Positions 42,540 to 51,585 are shown, numbered from the stretch's first letter. The stretch is DNA of 52,244 nucleotides from a candidate division WOR-3 bacterium (GCA_016934535.1 JAFGSQ010000054.1:1-52244), one strand, 5' to 3'. A program made the numbers and translations. The notes: generated from the sequence alone by a model not told the origin.

Positions 42540-42764
42540 CTATCCGGGTTTGTTCTCCGACAGTTTGGAAGCGTTTTCTTTCATTTGTCTGGCGAGCCGC
42601 TTTACTTCTTCAAGAAGCTCTTCCCTGTCAATCACTTCTTTTTTCACCAATATGCTGACTAACGCTTCAATTGCGATGGCATTGTTGTAAGGGAGCCTTT
42701 CGGGCAGAGGTAATGTCCCGTCGTTTCTGCAGTTTTTGTGAAAAAGTTTTCTAATATAGCTCAT
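42540..42764 (-). CDS. Small conserved-context protein, unknown function
   Basis: 74 residues, not recognised. Helical, charged C-terminal half (KKEVIDREELLEEVKRLARQMKE) and Cys12 near the start. ATGA overlap with the upstream dehydrogenase gene and only five bases to rsmD, so coding is well supported by context although the family is unknown. Confidence 0.65.
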   Translation of the reverse strand: MSYIRKLFHKNCRNDGTLPLPERLPYNNAIAIEALVSILVKKEVIDREELLEEVKRLARQMKENASKLSENKPG

Positions 42765-43750
42765 ATGACAGCCTCCCTGTTAACGGCGTTAAAAGGAATC
42801 TCGCCTCTTAAGAAACTGACTATGCTTTCGGCGGACATAACGGCCATTTTATCGCGGGTTTCCTTTGAGGCGCTTCCTATGTGAGGCGCCAGAACCACAT
42901 TGTCGAGCTTTAACAGTTCTTCCTCTATATCGGGTTCGTGCTCAAAAACGTCGAGCGCGGCGCCGGCAATGGATTTATTTTTAAGGACTTCGCAGAGAGC
43001 TTTCTCGTCAATGAGAGGACCTCTCGATGTGTTGATGAGGTATGCTGTTTTTTTCATGGACAACAAGCGTTTCATGTCGAAAATGTGACGGGTTTCCCCG
43101 TTCAGCGGCGCGTGTAGTGTTATCACGTCAGAACTTTCAGCAAGTTCGTCCATGTCCGCATACGATGCGCCAAAGGATTTTTCAAATTCGCCGTTTTTTG
43201 TCCTCGAAAAGTATATGATCTTCATCCCGAAGCCGGAGGCTCTTCGCGCGACAGCCTGTCCTATTCTTCCGAGACCTACGACTCCGAGGTATTTTCCGTT
43301 GAGATCTCCACCCGTCAGAAGTTCGGGCGACCATCCTTTGAATCTGCGTTCTCTCACAAACCTATCTGCTTCGGGAATTCTTCTCACGACAGACAATAAC
43401 AGGGCAAAAGTGAGATCAGCCGTAGCTTCAGTCAGGACTCCCGGGGTGTTTGTCACTAAAATTTTTTTTTCATTGGCTTTTTCTATATCTATGTTGTCAT
43501 AGCCGACCGCATAGTTTGCTATGATCTTCAGTTTGTCGGAAAATTCAATCACATCGGAGTCGATTTTATCCGTGAGAAGACACAATAATGCGTCTTTGCC
43601 CGGCACTTTTTCTTTCAGTTCTTTTTTAGTAATCGGCCTGTCGTCTTTAGGAAAAATCTCAAATTCGATCGAATTGCCCCTCAGAACATCGAGCCCGGCA
43701 TCGGGAATCTTTCTGGTGACGAGTATATTTTTTGCCACAGACAGTCTCAC
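42761..43750 (-). CDS. D-isomer 2-hydroxyacid dehydrogenase (glyoxylate/hydroxypyruvate reductase-like)
   Basis: 329 residues. NAD(P)-binding GLGRIGQAVARRA near 154-166, then the catalytic Arg in NTSRGP, Glu in DVFEHEPD and His in LAPHIGSAS. The NYAVGYDNIDI and SPELLTGGDLNG stretches are typical of GyaR-type reductases. Starts at GTG (43750) in a GTGA overlap with the HD gene; a second GTG at 43738 is possible. Confidence 0.9.
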   Translation of the reverse strand: MRLSVAKNILVTRKIPDAGLDVLRGNSIEFEIFPKDDRPITKKELKEKVPGKDALLCLLTDKIDSDVIEFSDKLKIIANYAVGYDNIDIEKANEKKILVTNTPGVLTEATADLTFALLLSVVRRIPEADRFVRERRFKGWSPELLTGGDLNGKYLGVVGLGRIGQAVARRASGFGMKIIYFSRTKNGEFEKSFGASYADMDELAESSDVITLHAPLNGETRHIFDMKRLLSMKKTAYLINTSRGPLIDEKALCEVLKNKSIAGAALDVFEHEPDIEEELLKLDNVVLAPHIGSASKETRDKMAVMSAESIVSFLRGEIPFNAVNREAVI

Positions 43751-44292
43751 AATCCGAGTTCATCCGATATGGAAGTCATGGACGCAAGACATATATCTGC
43801 AAACTCGTCGAAGCTCAATCCTGTCTTTTCAATCGTCATTATCTGCTGGCGATTCGCTCCGGCGGCGAATCTTTTTTCCTTGAACCTTTTTTTGATGAAT
43901 TCCCTGTCAATGGATCCGAGCTTTTTTTCCGGATGCATCAGAGCGGATGCTATGATGAGGCCGCTGAAAGGATCGACGGCGTAAAGACACAAAGACATAA
44001 GATCTTCAGGCGGTTCAGTCATGCAATGGTTTTCGATCGCGGAAAGAATTTCGTCGTCCACCCCTTTTGCCGACAGCATTTCTTTTCCGACTTTTCCGTG
44101 AAGTTCCGGAGTGTCTTTCGTCAGGTCGTAATCTATGTCGTGCAGAATCCCGGCCGTAGACCATTTGGCTTCGTCTTTGCCGAAATGAAGCGCGAGACCT
44201 TTCATACAGGCTTCAACGGCAAAAAGATGTTTTTTCAGGTTTTCATTACCGATGTTTTCATCAATTAATTTAATCGCTTCATTCCTAAGCAT
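43747..44292 (-). CDS. HD-domain phosphohydrolase
   Basis: 181 residues. HD ligands visible: His22, His51-Asp52 (GILHDIDYD), His89 (ENHC) and Asp107 (YAVDPFSG). Matches the HDIG-type small family predicted to hydrolyse phosphorylated nucleotides or nucleotide messengers; substrate unknown. GGGAG lies before the ATG. Confidence 0.88.
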   Translation of the reverse strand: MLRNEAIKLIDENIGNENLKKHLFAVEACMKGLALHFGKDEAKWSTAGILHDIDYDLTKDTPELHGKVGKEMLSAKGVDDEILSAIENHCMTEPPEDLMSLCLYAVDPFSGLIIASALMHPEKKLGSIDREFIKKRFKEKRFAAGANRQQIMTIEKTGLSFDEFADICLASMTSISDELGL

Positions 44293-44319
44293 TTTAATCT
44301 CCCAGAATAAATATTGGTT

Positions 44320-45399
44320 TCAATTCAATATCAACGGATAATCACCAGGTGTCAGATATTTTTCCCCGCTCGAAATCAAAATAGTGTCGGAAAACCTTAT
44401 TATTCCCAAACCGGGAACGTTAAGTGACAAGATTGTTACAACTGCTTCATTTTCTCTGAACACATGGTTACTCACGGGGGTAATGTAAAAATAATCGGAA
44501 GAAGCTCCAAGTCCGAAACCTGCAACATTCGTTTGAAACTCGGCAAGTTCGCCGAGTGCGTCTGAAAGCGCGTCGGAAGCTTTTCCGGAAAGTTTGCCCA
44601 CGTCTATCCATTCAGTCATTTTCCTGTAAGCCATTAATGATCTTTCAAGTATTTTTTGCCGTTCCGGGTCCGGTGGTTTAAAAAATGCGGTCCTGCCTAC
44701 TATGGGAGCTTCGGACTTGTACCCAGCTGAAATCTCATACATGACGAGGTCTCCTTCCTGCAGGCTCCTCGCTGAAGGAACAGGATCAGGAAAACAACTG
44801 CCGTTTGAAAAATTGACCATGGTCGGCACACCGATTTTTTCCGCTCCCAGTCTGTGAAGTTCTAAGTCCAACATATTCCTGGTTTCAATTTCGGAGATTC
44901 CGGCTTTCAATGAAGGGATCGTCGATAAGATCGCGCCGTTCATCGCCGAATAAGCTTTTTTGATGAAAACTATCTGGTCTCCGTCTTTTTTGATTGCAAT
45001 TTTAGAGATCGTCGATCCTAGGTTTCTGAATGTAACAATGCCTTTTAAATCTTTTTTTATTAGAGGATTGTCAATAGCCGCAGTTGTTATTTTTTTTTCG
45101 CGAAGAGTTCTGGCGATTTCATTGATGAACAAGCCTCCGGTTGAAATGCTTTCTTTCCAGGATGCATTTTGGAATTTGAATTCAACTGGAGACAATCCCT
45201 TGAAAATTTCAGAAGTAGAAGAATCCGAGATCAGAATTATTTCGTCGAGAAAAACAACCAGAGTCGCTTTTGTCTCTATGAAATTAACAAAGTTTTCAAG
45301 CTTCAGAAGGAAATAAACGTCCAGAATTTTGGTCAGAACACAGCATTCCCAGCCTCTTTCAAGCATTTTAGCGCGCAATCTGTCGAGGGGAGTCACCAT
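44320..45399 (-). CDS. M24/Xaa-Pro aminopeptidase-like protein lacking metal ligands
   Basis: 359 residues from ATG 45399, which overlaps the SUMF gene stop by seven bases; an open frame continues upstream but lies inside that gene. N-terminal creatinase-like domain (about 10-130) and C-terminal pita-bread domain. Where M24 enzymes carry the five metal ligands (D, D, H, E, E) this protein reads Y-E-I-S-A-G in place of D-x-G, A-P-I-V-G-R-T for S-D-x-T-R, G-F-G-L-G without the His, and I-L-S-L-N for the I-E-P motif. It is probably a non-catalytic pseudoenzyme. Function unknown. Confidence 0.75.
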   Translation of the reverse strand: MVTPLDRLRAKMLERGWECCVLTKILDVYFLLKLENFVNFIETKATLVVFLDEIILISDSSTSEIFKGLSPVEFKFQNASWKESISTGGLFINEIARTLREKKITTAAIDNPLIKKDLKGIVTFRNLGSTISKIAIKKDGDQIVFIKKAYSAMNGAILSTIPSLKAGISEIETRNMLDLELHRLGAEKIGVPTMVNFSNGSCFPDPVPSARSLQEGDLVMYEISAGYKSEAPIVGRTAFFKPPDPERQKILERSLMAYRKMTEWIDVGKLSGKASDALSDALGELAEFQTNVAGFGLGASSDYFYITPVSNHVFRENEAVVTILSLNVPGLGIIRFSDTILISSGEKYLTPGDYPLILN

Positions 45400-46256
45400 T
45401 CTACTGTTCCGTCCGGCAATATGAGAATTGTCGGAGGAAGATCTCCTCTGTTTTGGGGAGTAAAAACACACCTGAATCCTATGTTTGAATAGGATATCGC
45501 AGGGTAAGCTATCCCCCTGTATGTCGTCGTCGCCAGTTCAATGGAATTTTCGAAAGAACCGCCGCGGATTACTTTGACAATATTTCCGAAATATTCGCTC
45601 TGTGCGGAACTGCCGGGATATTTGTTGTACCATGTCGAAGTCCATTCGAAAACGTTTCCCGCCATGTCCAAAGCTCCGTAAGGACTCATGGAAAGTTCTC
45701 CGAGCCAGCCTATGTTTTGAGGGACGCTGAATCTGTCTTCTATCGTTCTGGCACCCTGGTCTGTCCATTCGTTTCCCCATGGATAAATCCTGCCGTCTTC
45801 CCCGCGAGCGGCTTTTTCCCATTGACTTTCCGTGGGTATCGTCTTTGCAAGCCAGTTTGCGTATGCCGCAGCGTCTTCGTAACTGACATATCTGACAGGT
45901 TCGAAATACTTGCTCTGCGGAAGTATCCCGTTCGGCCAGTTAGACGGCTTCTGGTGTCCCGTAGCTTCGCAAAACAGCATGTACTGATAGCAAGTGACCT
46001 CGTACTTGTCTATGTAAAAATCATCCAAAAAAATTTCCTGCTCAGGCGTTTCGTCTTCAATTCCTTCGGTTGATCCCATAATAAAAGAGCCTTTTCTGAC
46101 GAGGACCATTTCCCAAACATTCATGTACTGTTCCGTCATTATTATGGGGGGATCAAACCTGTGTATTTTATTATACTTGATAGTAACTTCAGTGGTCCGG
46201 CAAGATGAAAGAATCACTGTGGCCGACAACATCAAAAATAGCGGTAGATATTTCAT
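45393..46256 (-). CDS. Formylglycine-generating enzyme (SUMF1)-family lipoprotein
   Basis: 287 residues from ATG 46256, in an ATGA overlap with the upstream gene (the open frame adds ten residues). Lipobox VILSSC, lipidated Cys19. SUMF1 fold: MVLVRKGSFIMGS near 60, PVRYVSYEDAAAYANWLAKTIPTESQWEKAARG, NVFEWTS, RGGSF and GFRC. The two active-site cysteines of true FGEs are not evident (only the FRC cysteine near the end), so it is more likely a structural or C-type-lectin-like family member than a sulfatase activator. Confidence 0.85.
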   Translation of the reverse strand: MKYLPLFLMLSATVILSSCRTTEVTIKYNKIHRFDPPIIMTEQYMNVWEMVLVRKGSFIMGSTEGIEDETPEQEIFLDDFYIDKYEVTCYQYMLFCEATGHQKPSNWPNGILPQSKYFEPVRYVSYEDAAAYANWLAKTIPTESQWEKAARGEDGRIYPWGNEWTDQGARTIEDRFSVPQNIGWLGELSMSPYGALDMAGNVFEWTSTWYNKYPGSSAQSEYFGNIVKVIRGGSFENSIELATTTYRGIAYPAISYSNIGFRCVFTPQNRGDLPPTILILPDGTVEW

Positions 46257-47218
46257 AGAATTATCGGTGATCCGCATTTTTCGCAATTCCAGGCGTCCGG
46301 TCTGTTTTCAAAACCGCATTTTGGGCATTTTATTGAATTTTCACTGTCATCCTGAGCCTCAAACATTACCGAAGTCAGTTCTTCCTCCTCTTCTTCTTCC
46401 GGTGATTCCTCTTCCGATGCAGTGTCTCCGTCGTCTTCCTGAAAGAGGCTGTCAAAAGTTTCGTCAAACGAATCTTTTGATTTTATTAGGTCTTCAGTGA
46501 CGGACTGTACCGTTTTAATCGGTTCGAAATCGTCCGAAGTCGGAGTTTGAATTTTGCCGGAAAAAGCGTCCTGCGCCAACGTTTCGGTTGTTTTTACTTC
46601 GGAATGGATGTACTCGTGTTCGCTTTCTCCAGGTTCTTTTTCCGGAATTTTTTCCTGATCGGAAAAAGAGAAAGTTGTCTCGGATAAAAAATCGTCTTTT
46701 GAATCGAATTTTGCTTCAATCTCCGCGTCTACGTCGGTTTGAAAGCTTTTCTTGGGCATCTCATAGGGCTCTTCGAAAGTTTTGGTGAAGGAGTCTTGTT
46801 TGGCAAATCTTTTTATCAATTCTTCAAAATCGTTCCTCGATTTGCTCAAAATAATCAAGCTGTCGTCATATTGTTTCTTGTTCGAATTCAGAGTATTTAT
46901 TTTCTGGTTGTAATCATCCTCTCGCATCTCCCCGACCATATACCGGAGATCGATTTCTTCTTTTTGACCCTGTATGGAGTCGATTTTTTTAGTCAAATCT
47001 TCTATGTCTTTATCAAGATTTTTAATTTTTATGTTTATCTCCCCTCCCATTCCGCTCATTTGTGAATTGTATTCGTTCAGCTGTTCGGAATAATCCCTCA
47101 TCACCTTCTCGTAAACATCGGGTCTCACTTTATCTTTAAATTGTTCGGCCTTATTTATCATTTCTTTCAAAGAAATAATCTTGGACAAAATAGCCTCAAA
47201 ATTTTTCTCTTCGGACAT
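46253..47218 (-). CDS. Coiled-coil protein with acidic linker and C-terminal zinc ribbon
   Basis: 321 residues: a coiled coil (about 1-140), an acidic disordered stretch (about 150-290, including a run of nine Glu/Pro residues in ESPEEEEEEEL), and a final zinc ribbon C-x2-C...C-x2-C (CPKCGFENRPDAWNCEKCG). Similar proteins of unknown function occur widely. AAAGGAG lies before the ATG. First or second gene of the operon, thirteen bases after the holA-like stop. Confidence 0.75.
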   Translation of the reverse strand: MSEEKNFEAILSKIISLKEMINKAEQFKDKVRPDVYEKVMRDYSEQLNEYNSQMSGMGGEINIKIKNLDKDIEDLTKKIDSIQGQKEEIDLRYMVGEMREDDYNQKINTLNSNKKQYDDSLIILSKSRNDFEELIKRFAKQDSFTKTFEEPYEMPKKSFQTDVDAEIEAKFDSKDDFLSETTFSFSDQEKIPEKEPGESEHEYIHSEVKTTETLAQDAFSGKIQTPTSDDFEPIKTVQSVTEDLIKSKDSFDETFDSLFQEDDGDTASEEESPEEEEEEELTSVMFEAQDDSENSIKCPKCGFENRPDAWNCEKCGSPIIL

Positions 47219-47231
47219 AGAAAAAACTCCT

Positions 47232-48284
47232 TTAAATATTTATATTTATTATATCACCAATCAGGACTGAAAGTGACAAAAAAAGATCGGATCCTCCTGA
47301 TCTGACGTCTATGGTCTTGCAAAACAGAATCTCTCTCGCTTTTCCGATTTCTTCATCTTTCCATAATTTTGCCTGTTTTATGTACTCCGGGGCATTTTCG
47401 GGAGATATATACAATCCAAATTCATTGAGAAGATAATTTTGTAAAGCAAAACCGTTTGATAAAAACGGATTTTTTTCCGAATAAATCCTAACTGCTTTGA
47501 GAACGCTGAAATGTTTGGACAAAACGTTTATCAAGTCATTGCTTCTATGTCCCCACTTCAGAGTTTTCTCAAGATTGACAAGAGCTTCACCCAGTTTTCT
47601 TCTTCCCACGGCGTATGAAACGCTCTCCAGAGTGTCTTTCTTCACGAGGACATCCTCAATATCTATGCCTGTTCCGCTTAAAATCCCGCTTTCGATGATT
47701 TCAAAAACCTGATGAAGGCCGGCTGCGCTTTCAGGGCCGTTGCTCTCAATCATCGCGTTTTGACGGGGTGTCAGTTTTACAGCGTATATTTTTTCGAGTT
47801 CCGAGATAAACGACCGTCTTTCATTAGGATAAGGGTCGAGAAACATGAATGTTTCGGCAAACCGGCTTATTTCTTTTAAAAGAGAAGGGCATTTGCGCGA
47901 CGAAAGAAACTTTTTGCTGTCGCCGGAGTTTGTAATAAACACGACACAAGTTGTTTCAGGAAAATCAAACAACTCATTTATATCGGCGATGTCTTTTTTC
48001 AATTTAAGCTGGTCGGTATTGTAAACAATCAAAACTTTCGATTTTGAAAAAACAGGCAGAGACCATGCGTTTTCAATAAATTTGTCGCACGCGTCTTTTT
48101 CGTCTCCCCAAATTGCTATTCTGTCAAATGATCTGCCCGCTGGATCAGTAAGTTTTTCCTCGATGAACTTGACAAAAATTCTTTTTGAGACGAAATCAGG
48201 TCCGAGTAAAAGAAAAGAATTGCCCGTTTTTTCTTCGTTGATTTTTGACAGCGCTTGACCTAATTTGAAATGCGGAGTTTTCAT
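47232..48284 (-). CDS. holA: DNA polymerase III delta subunit-like protein (HolA)
   Basis: 350 residues from ATG 48284 (an open frame to 48323 adds thirteen). AAA+-type clamp-loader delta fold: N-terminal LLLGPDFVSKRIFVKFIEEKL, PVFSKSKVLIVYNTDQLK (delta box 'F…v.v'), TCVVFITN, and the helical collar at the C-terminus (KKDTLESVSYAVGRRKLGEALVNLEKTL). Delta lacks catalytic Walker motifs, consistent here. The delta subunit opens the beta clamp. Identity is good but the protein is divergent. Confidence 0.8.
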   Translation of the reverse strand: MKTPHFKLGQALSKINEEKTGNSFLLLGPDFVSKRIFVKFIEEKLTDPAGRSFDRIAIWGDEKDACDKFIENAWSLPVFSKSKVLIVYNTDQLKLKKDIADINELFDFPETTCVVFITNSGDSKKFLSSRKCPSLLKEISRFAETFMFLDPYPNERRSFISELEKIYAVKLTPRQNAMIESNGPESAAGLHQVFEIIESGILSGTGIDIEDVLVKKDTLESVSYAVGRRKLGEALVNLEKTLKWGHRSNDLINVLSKHFSVLKAVRIYSEKNPFLSNGFALQNYLLNEFGLYISPENAPEYIKQAKLWKDEEIGKAREILFCKTIDVRSGGSDLFLSLSVLIGDIININI

Positions 48285-48374
48285 AAAGTCAATTCTATTG
48301 ACATGACGCCGTGTTGTAAACATCTGTCTTATTTATTATGAAACCGAATTTAATAGAAAAATCCGAGTTCTTTT

Positions 48375-48995
48375 TTAAAATGTTTCATATAAGTCCTGAT
48401 TTATCATTGAAATGTTGTTTTCAGGCGGCCATTTCTTTGCGACGCCGTATGATTTTCTCGCCTCCGAATCGGACATGAGAGGCGGAGTGCAGATGATGAT
48501 CGCCTTTAGTTGATCGCTTTTATCAAACTCGACCTGCCATTCTGTTTCGCTGAACTCGTAAAAAAGTATAGTTTCTTCATCATCTTCATCTCTCCAGAAT
48601 ACTCCGGGAAAAAATTTCGTGAAAACTTCTTCAGTAATACGTGTGCCCGCAAAAGCGGTTTTTCCTTCGAAAAGCAATTTGCCTTTAAAAGGCTTGAAAA
48701 GCGGATAACAGTTTTGAAAAACAATAAAGATGCAGGTTACCTTTCCGTTTTCGACTTCGAATTCAAAGCCTTTCGAATGGTAGCTGAATGACAAATTTTT
48801 GGCACCGGAGGGACTTTCCGGCTTTCCGAATTTTCTCAATGACAGGAAGTCGTCAAAAATTCCAATCCCTGAGAGTTTTGAGTATTTGAAATCGAACGCA
48901 AGGGAAAAAAGACCGGCTTCTCCCCAATCCATTCCCGGATATGATTTTCTAAAAAAATCAATTATTATTCCACGAACTTTTTGAAATAAATTCAT
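48375..48995 (-). CDS. Protein of unknown function
   Basis: 206 residues, no signal peptide or TM segment, mixed alpha/beta with many aromatic residues (LSFSYHSKGFEFEVENGKV). Family not recognised. A good promoter lies directly upstream and its ATG is only five bases after the -10, without a Shine-Dalgarno site. The holA-like gene starts 90 bases downstream, so the two may be in one transcript. Confidence 0.65.
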   Translation of the reverse strand: MNLFQKVRGIIIDFFRKSYPGMDWGEAGLFSLAFDFKYSKLSGIGIFDDFLSLRKFGKPESPSGAKNLSFSYHSKGFEFEVENGKVTCIFIVFQNCYPLFKPFKGKLLFEGKTAFAGTRITEEVFTKFFPGVFWRDEDDEETILFYEFSETEWQVEFDKSDQLKAIIICTPPLMSDSEARKSYGVAKKWPPENNISMINQDLYETF

Positions 48996-49000
48996 GATTC

Positions 49001-49030
49001 ATTATAAAAATCATTCCCCCGCCGTGGCAA
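49001..49030 (-). promoter_or_regulatory. Promoter with possible leaderless transcript
   Basis: Minus strand -35 TTGCCA (49025-49030), 18-base spacer, consensus -10 TATAAT (49001-49006). The usual start of transcription, about seven bases downstream, falls on the ATG of the 48995 gene. Confidence 0.65.
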
Positions 49031-49090
49031 CTTTATATTGCGTTCAAAAACCTGGCAATGATTAATAAATTATTCATAATCCTGAAATAA

Positions 49091-49120
49091 AAAAGAGGGA
49101 GCTGTTGCTCCCTCTTTTTT
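49091..49120. terminator. Bidirectional rho-independent terminator
   Basis: AAAAGAGGGAGC (from 49091) pairs with GCTCCCTCTTTTTT (to 49120) around TGTT; flanked by A and T runs on both sides, so it can stop transcription in either direction. It lies nine bases after the 3' end of tRNA-Pro. Confidence 0.85.
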
Positions 49121-49127
49121 CTGAAAG

Positions 49128-49201
49128 TCGGGGCGAGAGGATTTGAACCTCCGGCTTCTTGGTCCCGAACCAAGCGCGCTACCGGGCTGCGCTACGCCCC
49201 G
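49128..49201 (-). tRNA. tRNA-Pro (anticodon CGG)
   Basis: 74 bases: acceptor CGGGGCG/CGCCCCG, D-stem GCGC/GCGC, anticodon stem CTTGG/CCAAG around TTCGGGA (anticodon CGG), T-arm GGAGG-TTCAAAT-CCTCT, discriminator A, no encoded CCA. It decodes CCG. The S8 peptidase stop lies only 14 bases upstream, so it may be transcribed from the peptidase promoter and released by processing, or from an internal promoter. Confidence 0.95.
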
Positions 49202-49215
49202 ATAATCAAGACTTT

Positions 49216-51585
49216 TCAGTTTAAAACAAAAACCTTAGAGTAAACCTTTCCGCGTTCAGTTGTCAATACGTAGATATAGCTTCCCGAGCCCATTGATTCG
49301 GTTGGCATTTCCAGGGAATGAGAACCCGGAGTCTGATGCCCCTCGAAAGCCGTTTGTACGTTTCTGCCTGAGATGTCGAAAGCCTTCAAAGTCACAAAGC
49401 CGGAAGAGGGCAGAAAATAATCTATCCTGACCAAATTCGCACCGGACATGTAACTTGCGTTCATGTTGAGCTCAACTTCCTGTCCTGGGAATATTATTTC
49501 TTCAACGCCGTTCTGCATGCAGACTACCGCTCCTACCGTCCAGCCGTAGTTGTAGCTGTAAGTGCTCAATTTTTCCCATCCACCTGTGTTGGTCCAGGCC
49601 CATTCGCTCTTGTTGGACACGAATGATCCTTCGTTTGCGGGAAAAGGATAGGAAGACGAGTTTTGATAAGTAAATCCGACAAGAACCCACATGTCTCCCG
49701 AAGTGTTTACAGGAACGTGATTAGCCCCGAGGACAATTTCGTACCACTGCTCGCTTCCTGAGACCGTGAATGCCGTATTAAGCAGAGTGTCTCCGGGAGC
49801 CGTTGATGTACCGTTGCCGAAGACGTAAATTCTGGCGTCGTTGGCGGGATTCGTGCCTTCAGAAAGCATGAAGATTATTCTTTCGATGTATCTTCCGGAA
49901 TAAGGAGACAGTTCCGTGGGTGTAAAACGGACTCCCATGCCCATCCATTCCGGTGGATCTCCGTAATTGAAGCTGGTTCCCACTGTGCCCCAATCCCAGT
50001 ATGTAAGCGTGTCGCACTGTGAAGCTGGTTCCGTAGCTATTGTGAAAGCAGCATCGCTGATATCGTAAACTGTCGTCGGATGATTGTAATCTCTGACGCG
50101 AACCCGGCACTGAGTTGCGGGAGTGTTTGGAATTGTCCACGACCTCGAGTTGCCGGTGATGTTGCTTGCGATCGAAGTCCATGTTGAACCGTTGTTAGTG
50201 CTGTAATGAACATCGAAATTATTTACGTTGTTGTCAGTCCAGGTGATGCTGTGAGATGAACCTATGTACCAGGTTTCACCGCCGTTCGGAGCTGTGACGG
50301 TTATATTCGTGTCTGGAGTGGTTCCCTGAAGGGAAGCGAGCGCGTTGATCTTGCCGGCGCCCATGTAGCCGTTGTTGTAATAACTGCAGGAAGGCATAGC
50401 GTCGGCGGCGTCGTAAAGCCTCTGGATTATCTGCGCGTTATTCTCTCCCGGAAACTGGCATCTCATTAAAGTGACAAGACCCGCCGTGATAGGGCAAGCC
50501 ATCGAAGTGCCGTCCATGTACATATATGATCCGAAAGGAACGGTTGAATATATGTTGACTCCGGGAGCGGATATGTCTATCCAGGTTCCGTAGTTCGAAA
50601 AATCGGCCTTCTGATTGGAGGAGTTGGTGGCGGCCACTGCGACAGTATTTTCACCCGCAGCGGGATAATACTGGGCGGAAGTGTTGTAATTTCCCGCCGC
50701 AGCAATGCAAACAACGTCGTAATTGTTGTAGGCGTCGTTTATTGCAGTCTGAATGGATGATATTGGCGAACTCGCGACCCAGCTCATGGAGATTGCGTCC
50801 GCGCCGTTCACGGCTGAAAAATTAATTCCCGAGACAATTGCGGAAACATTTAATTCAGTCCTCACTCCTATAAGACCTATACCGTAACCGATAGATGCTA
50901 TTCCTGTCGAGTTGTTTGTCACGGCTGCGGCGCAACCCGAGCAATGCGTTCCGTGGTTGTAAGATGTATTCGGCGGAGTCGGGTCGTTGTCGTTGCTGAC
51001 ATAATCGTATCCGGTGATGTAGTTACCGGCGAGGTCTGCATGTCCTCTCTCGCAGGCATCATCAACTATGGCAACTATGTGCGAGTGATTTCCCGTCTGA
51101 ATATCCCATGCCGCAGGGGCCTGTATATTTGGAAGAAACCACTGGCTGGAGTAGCTCGGATCGTTGGGAGTCAAAAATGGATCCCAGGGAGAAGCGGATT
51201 CAATTCCCGCTTTTTCCATCTGGATGTTCAGTTCGCAGAAATCGACGAAAGGGTTGTTGGCAAAAGCGCTGACACTCGACACGGCCTTTTCGTCATCTCG
51301 TGAAACGAATACATACATCATGTCCAAACCGTAATCAATGTTCCTGGAATAATCGTAATCGGGAACAATCTGTCTGTATGCGACAATCTCGTATTCGGTG
51401 AAAACAGAGTTCAATCCAGGTATGTTCGAAGACACTATTCCGTCTACTGAAGAAAATTCGATTCCTTCTCTCAGACTATTCCTGAATTTTACAATAACTT
51501 CGCCCGGTTTATGAATTTCAGCCGATAGAAGATTGGCGGCCAAAACAACAAAAACGGCAAAACAAAAAAAAGCCCTCACTTTCAA
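49216..51585 (-). CDS. Secreted S8 subtilase with Ig-like and C-terminal sorting-type domains
   Basis: 789 residues, TTG start with AAGGAGG five bases upstream. Signal peptide (1-22), a propeptide-like part (about 25-120), then a complete subtilisin domain with Asp175 (IVDDAC), His211 (NHGTHCSG), oxyanion Asn299 (AAGN) and Ser361 (GTSMACP). A KNH/Ig-like domain (about 430-520, APNGGETW) and a beta-rich region follow. The C-terminus (about 705-789; FDISGR, GSYIYVL) resembles a T9SS sorting domain. It should degrade proteins outside the cell. Upstream promoter TTGTCT-17-TATAAT. Confidence 0.93.
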   Translation of the reverse strand: MKVRAFFCFAVFVVLAANLLSAEIHKPGEVIVKFRNSLREGIEFSSVDGIVSSNIPGLNSVFTEYEIVAYRQIVPDYDYSRNIDYGLDMMYVFVSRDDEKAVSSVSAFANNPFVDFCELNIQMEKAGIESASPWDPFLTPNDPSYSSQWFLPNIQAPAAWDIQTGNHSHIVAIVDDACERGHADLAGNYITGYDYVSNDNDPTPPNTSYNHGTHCSGCAAAVTNNSTGIASIGYGIGLIGVRTELNVSAIVSGINFSAVNGADAISMSWVASSPISSIQTAINDAYNNYDVVCIAAAGNYNTSAQYYPAAGENTVAVAATNSSNQKADFSNYGTWIDISAPGVNIYSTVPFGSYMYMDGTSMACPITAGLVTLMRCQFPGENNAQIIQRLYDAADAMPSCSYYNNGYMGAGKINALASLQGTTPDTNITVTAPNGGETWYIGSSHSITWTDNNVNNFDVHYSTNNGSTWTSIASNITGNSRSWTIPNTPATQCRVRVRDYNHPTTVYDISDAAFTIATEPASQCDTLTYWDWGTVGTSFNYGDPPEWMGMGVRFTPTELSPYSGRYIERIIFMLSEGTNPANDARIYVFGNGTSTAPGDTLLNTAFTVSGSEQWYEIVLGANHVPVNTSGDMWVLVGFTYQNSSSYPFPANEGSFVSNKSEWAWTNTGGWEKLSTYSYNYGWTVGAVVCMQNGVEEIIFPGQEVELNMNASYMSGANLVRIDYFLPSSGFVTLKAFDISGRNVQTAFEGHQTPGSHSLEMPTESMGSGSYIYVLTTERGKVYSKVFVLN

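Noticed and set aside
42206-42658. 150-residue + strand frame over rsmD and the small gene
   Set aside because: Shadow of well-identified rsmD on the opposite strand; no ribosome site or homology features.
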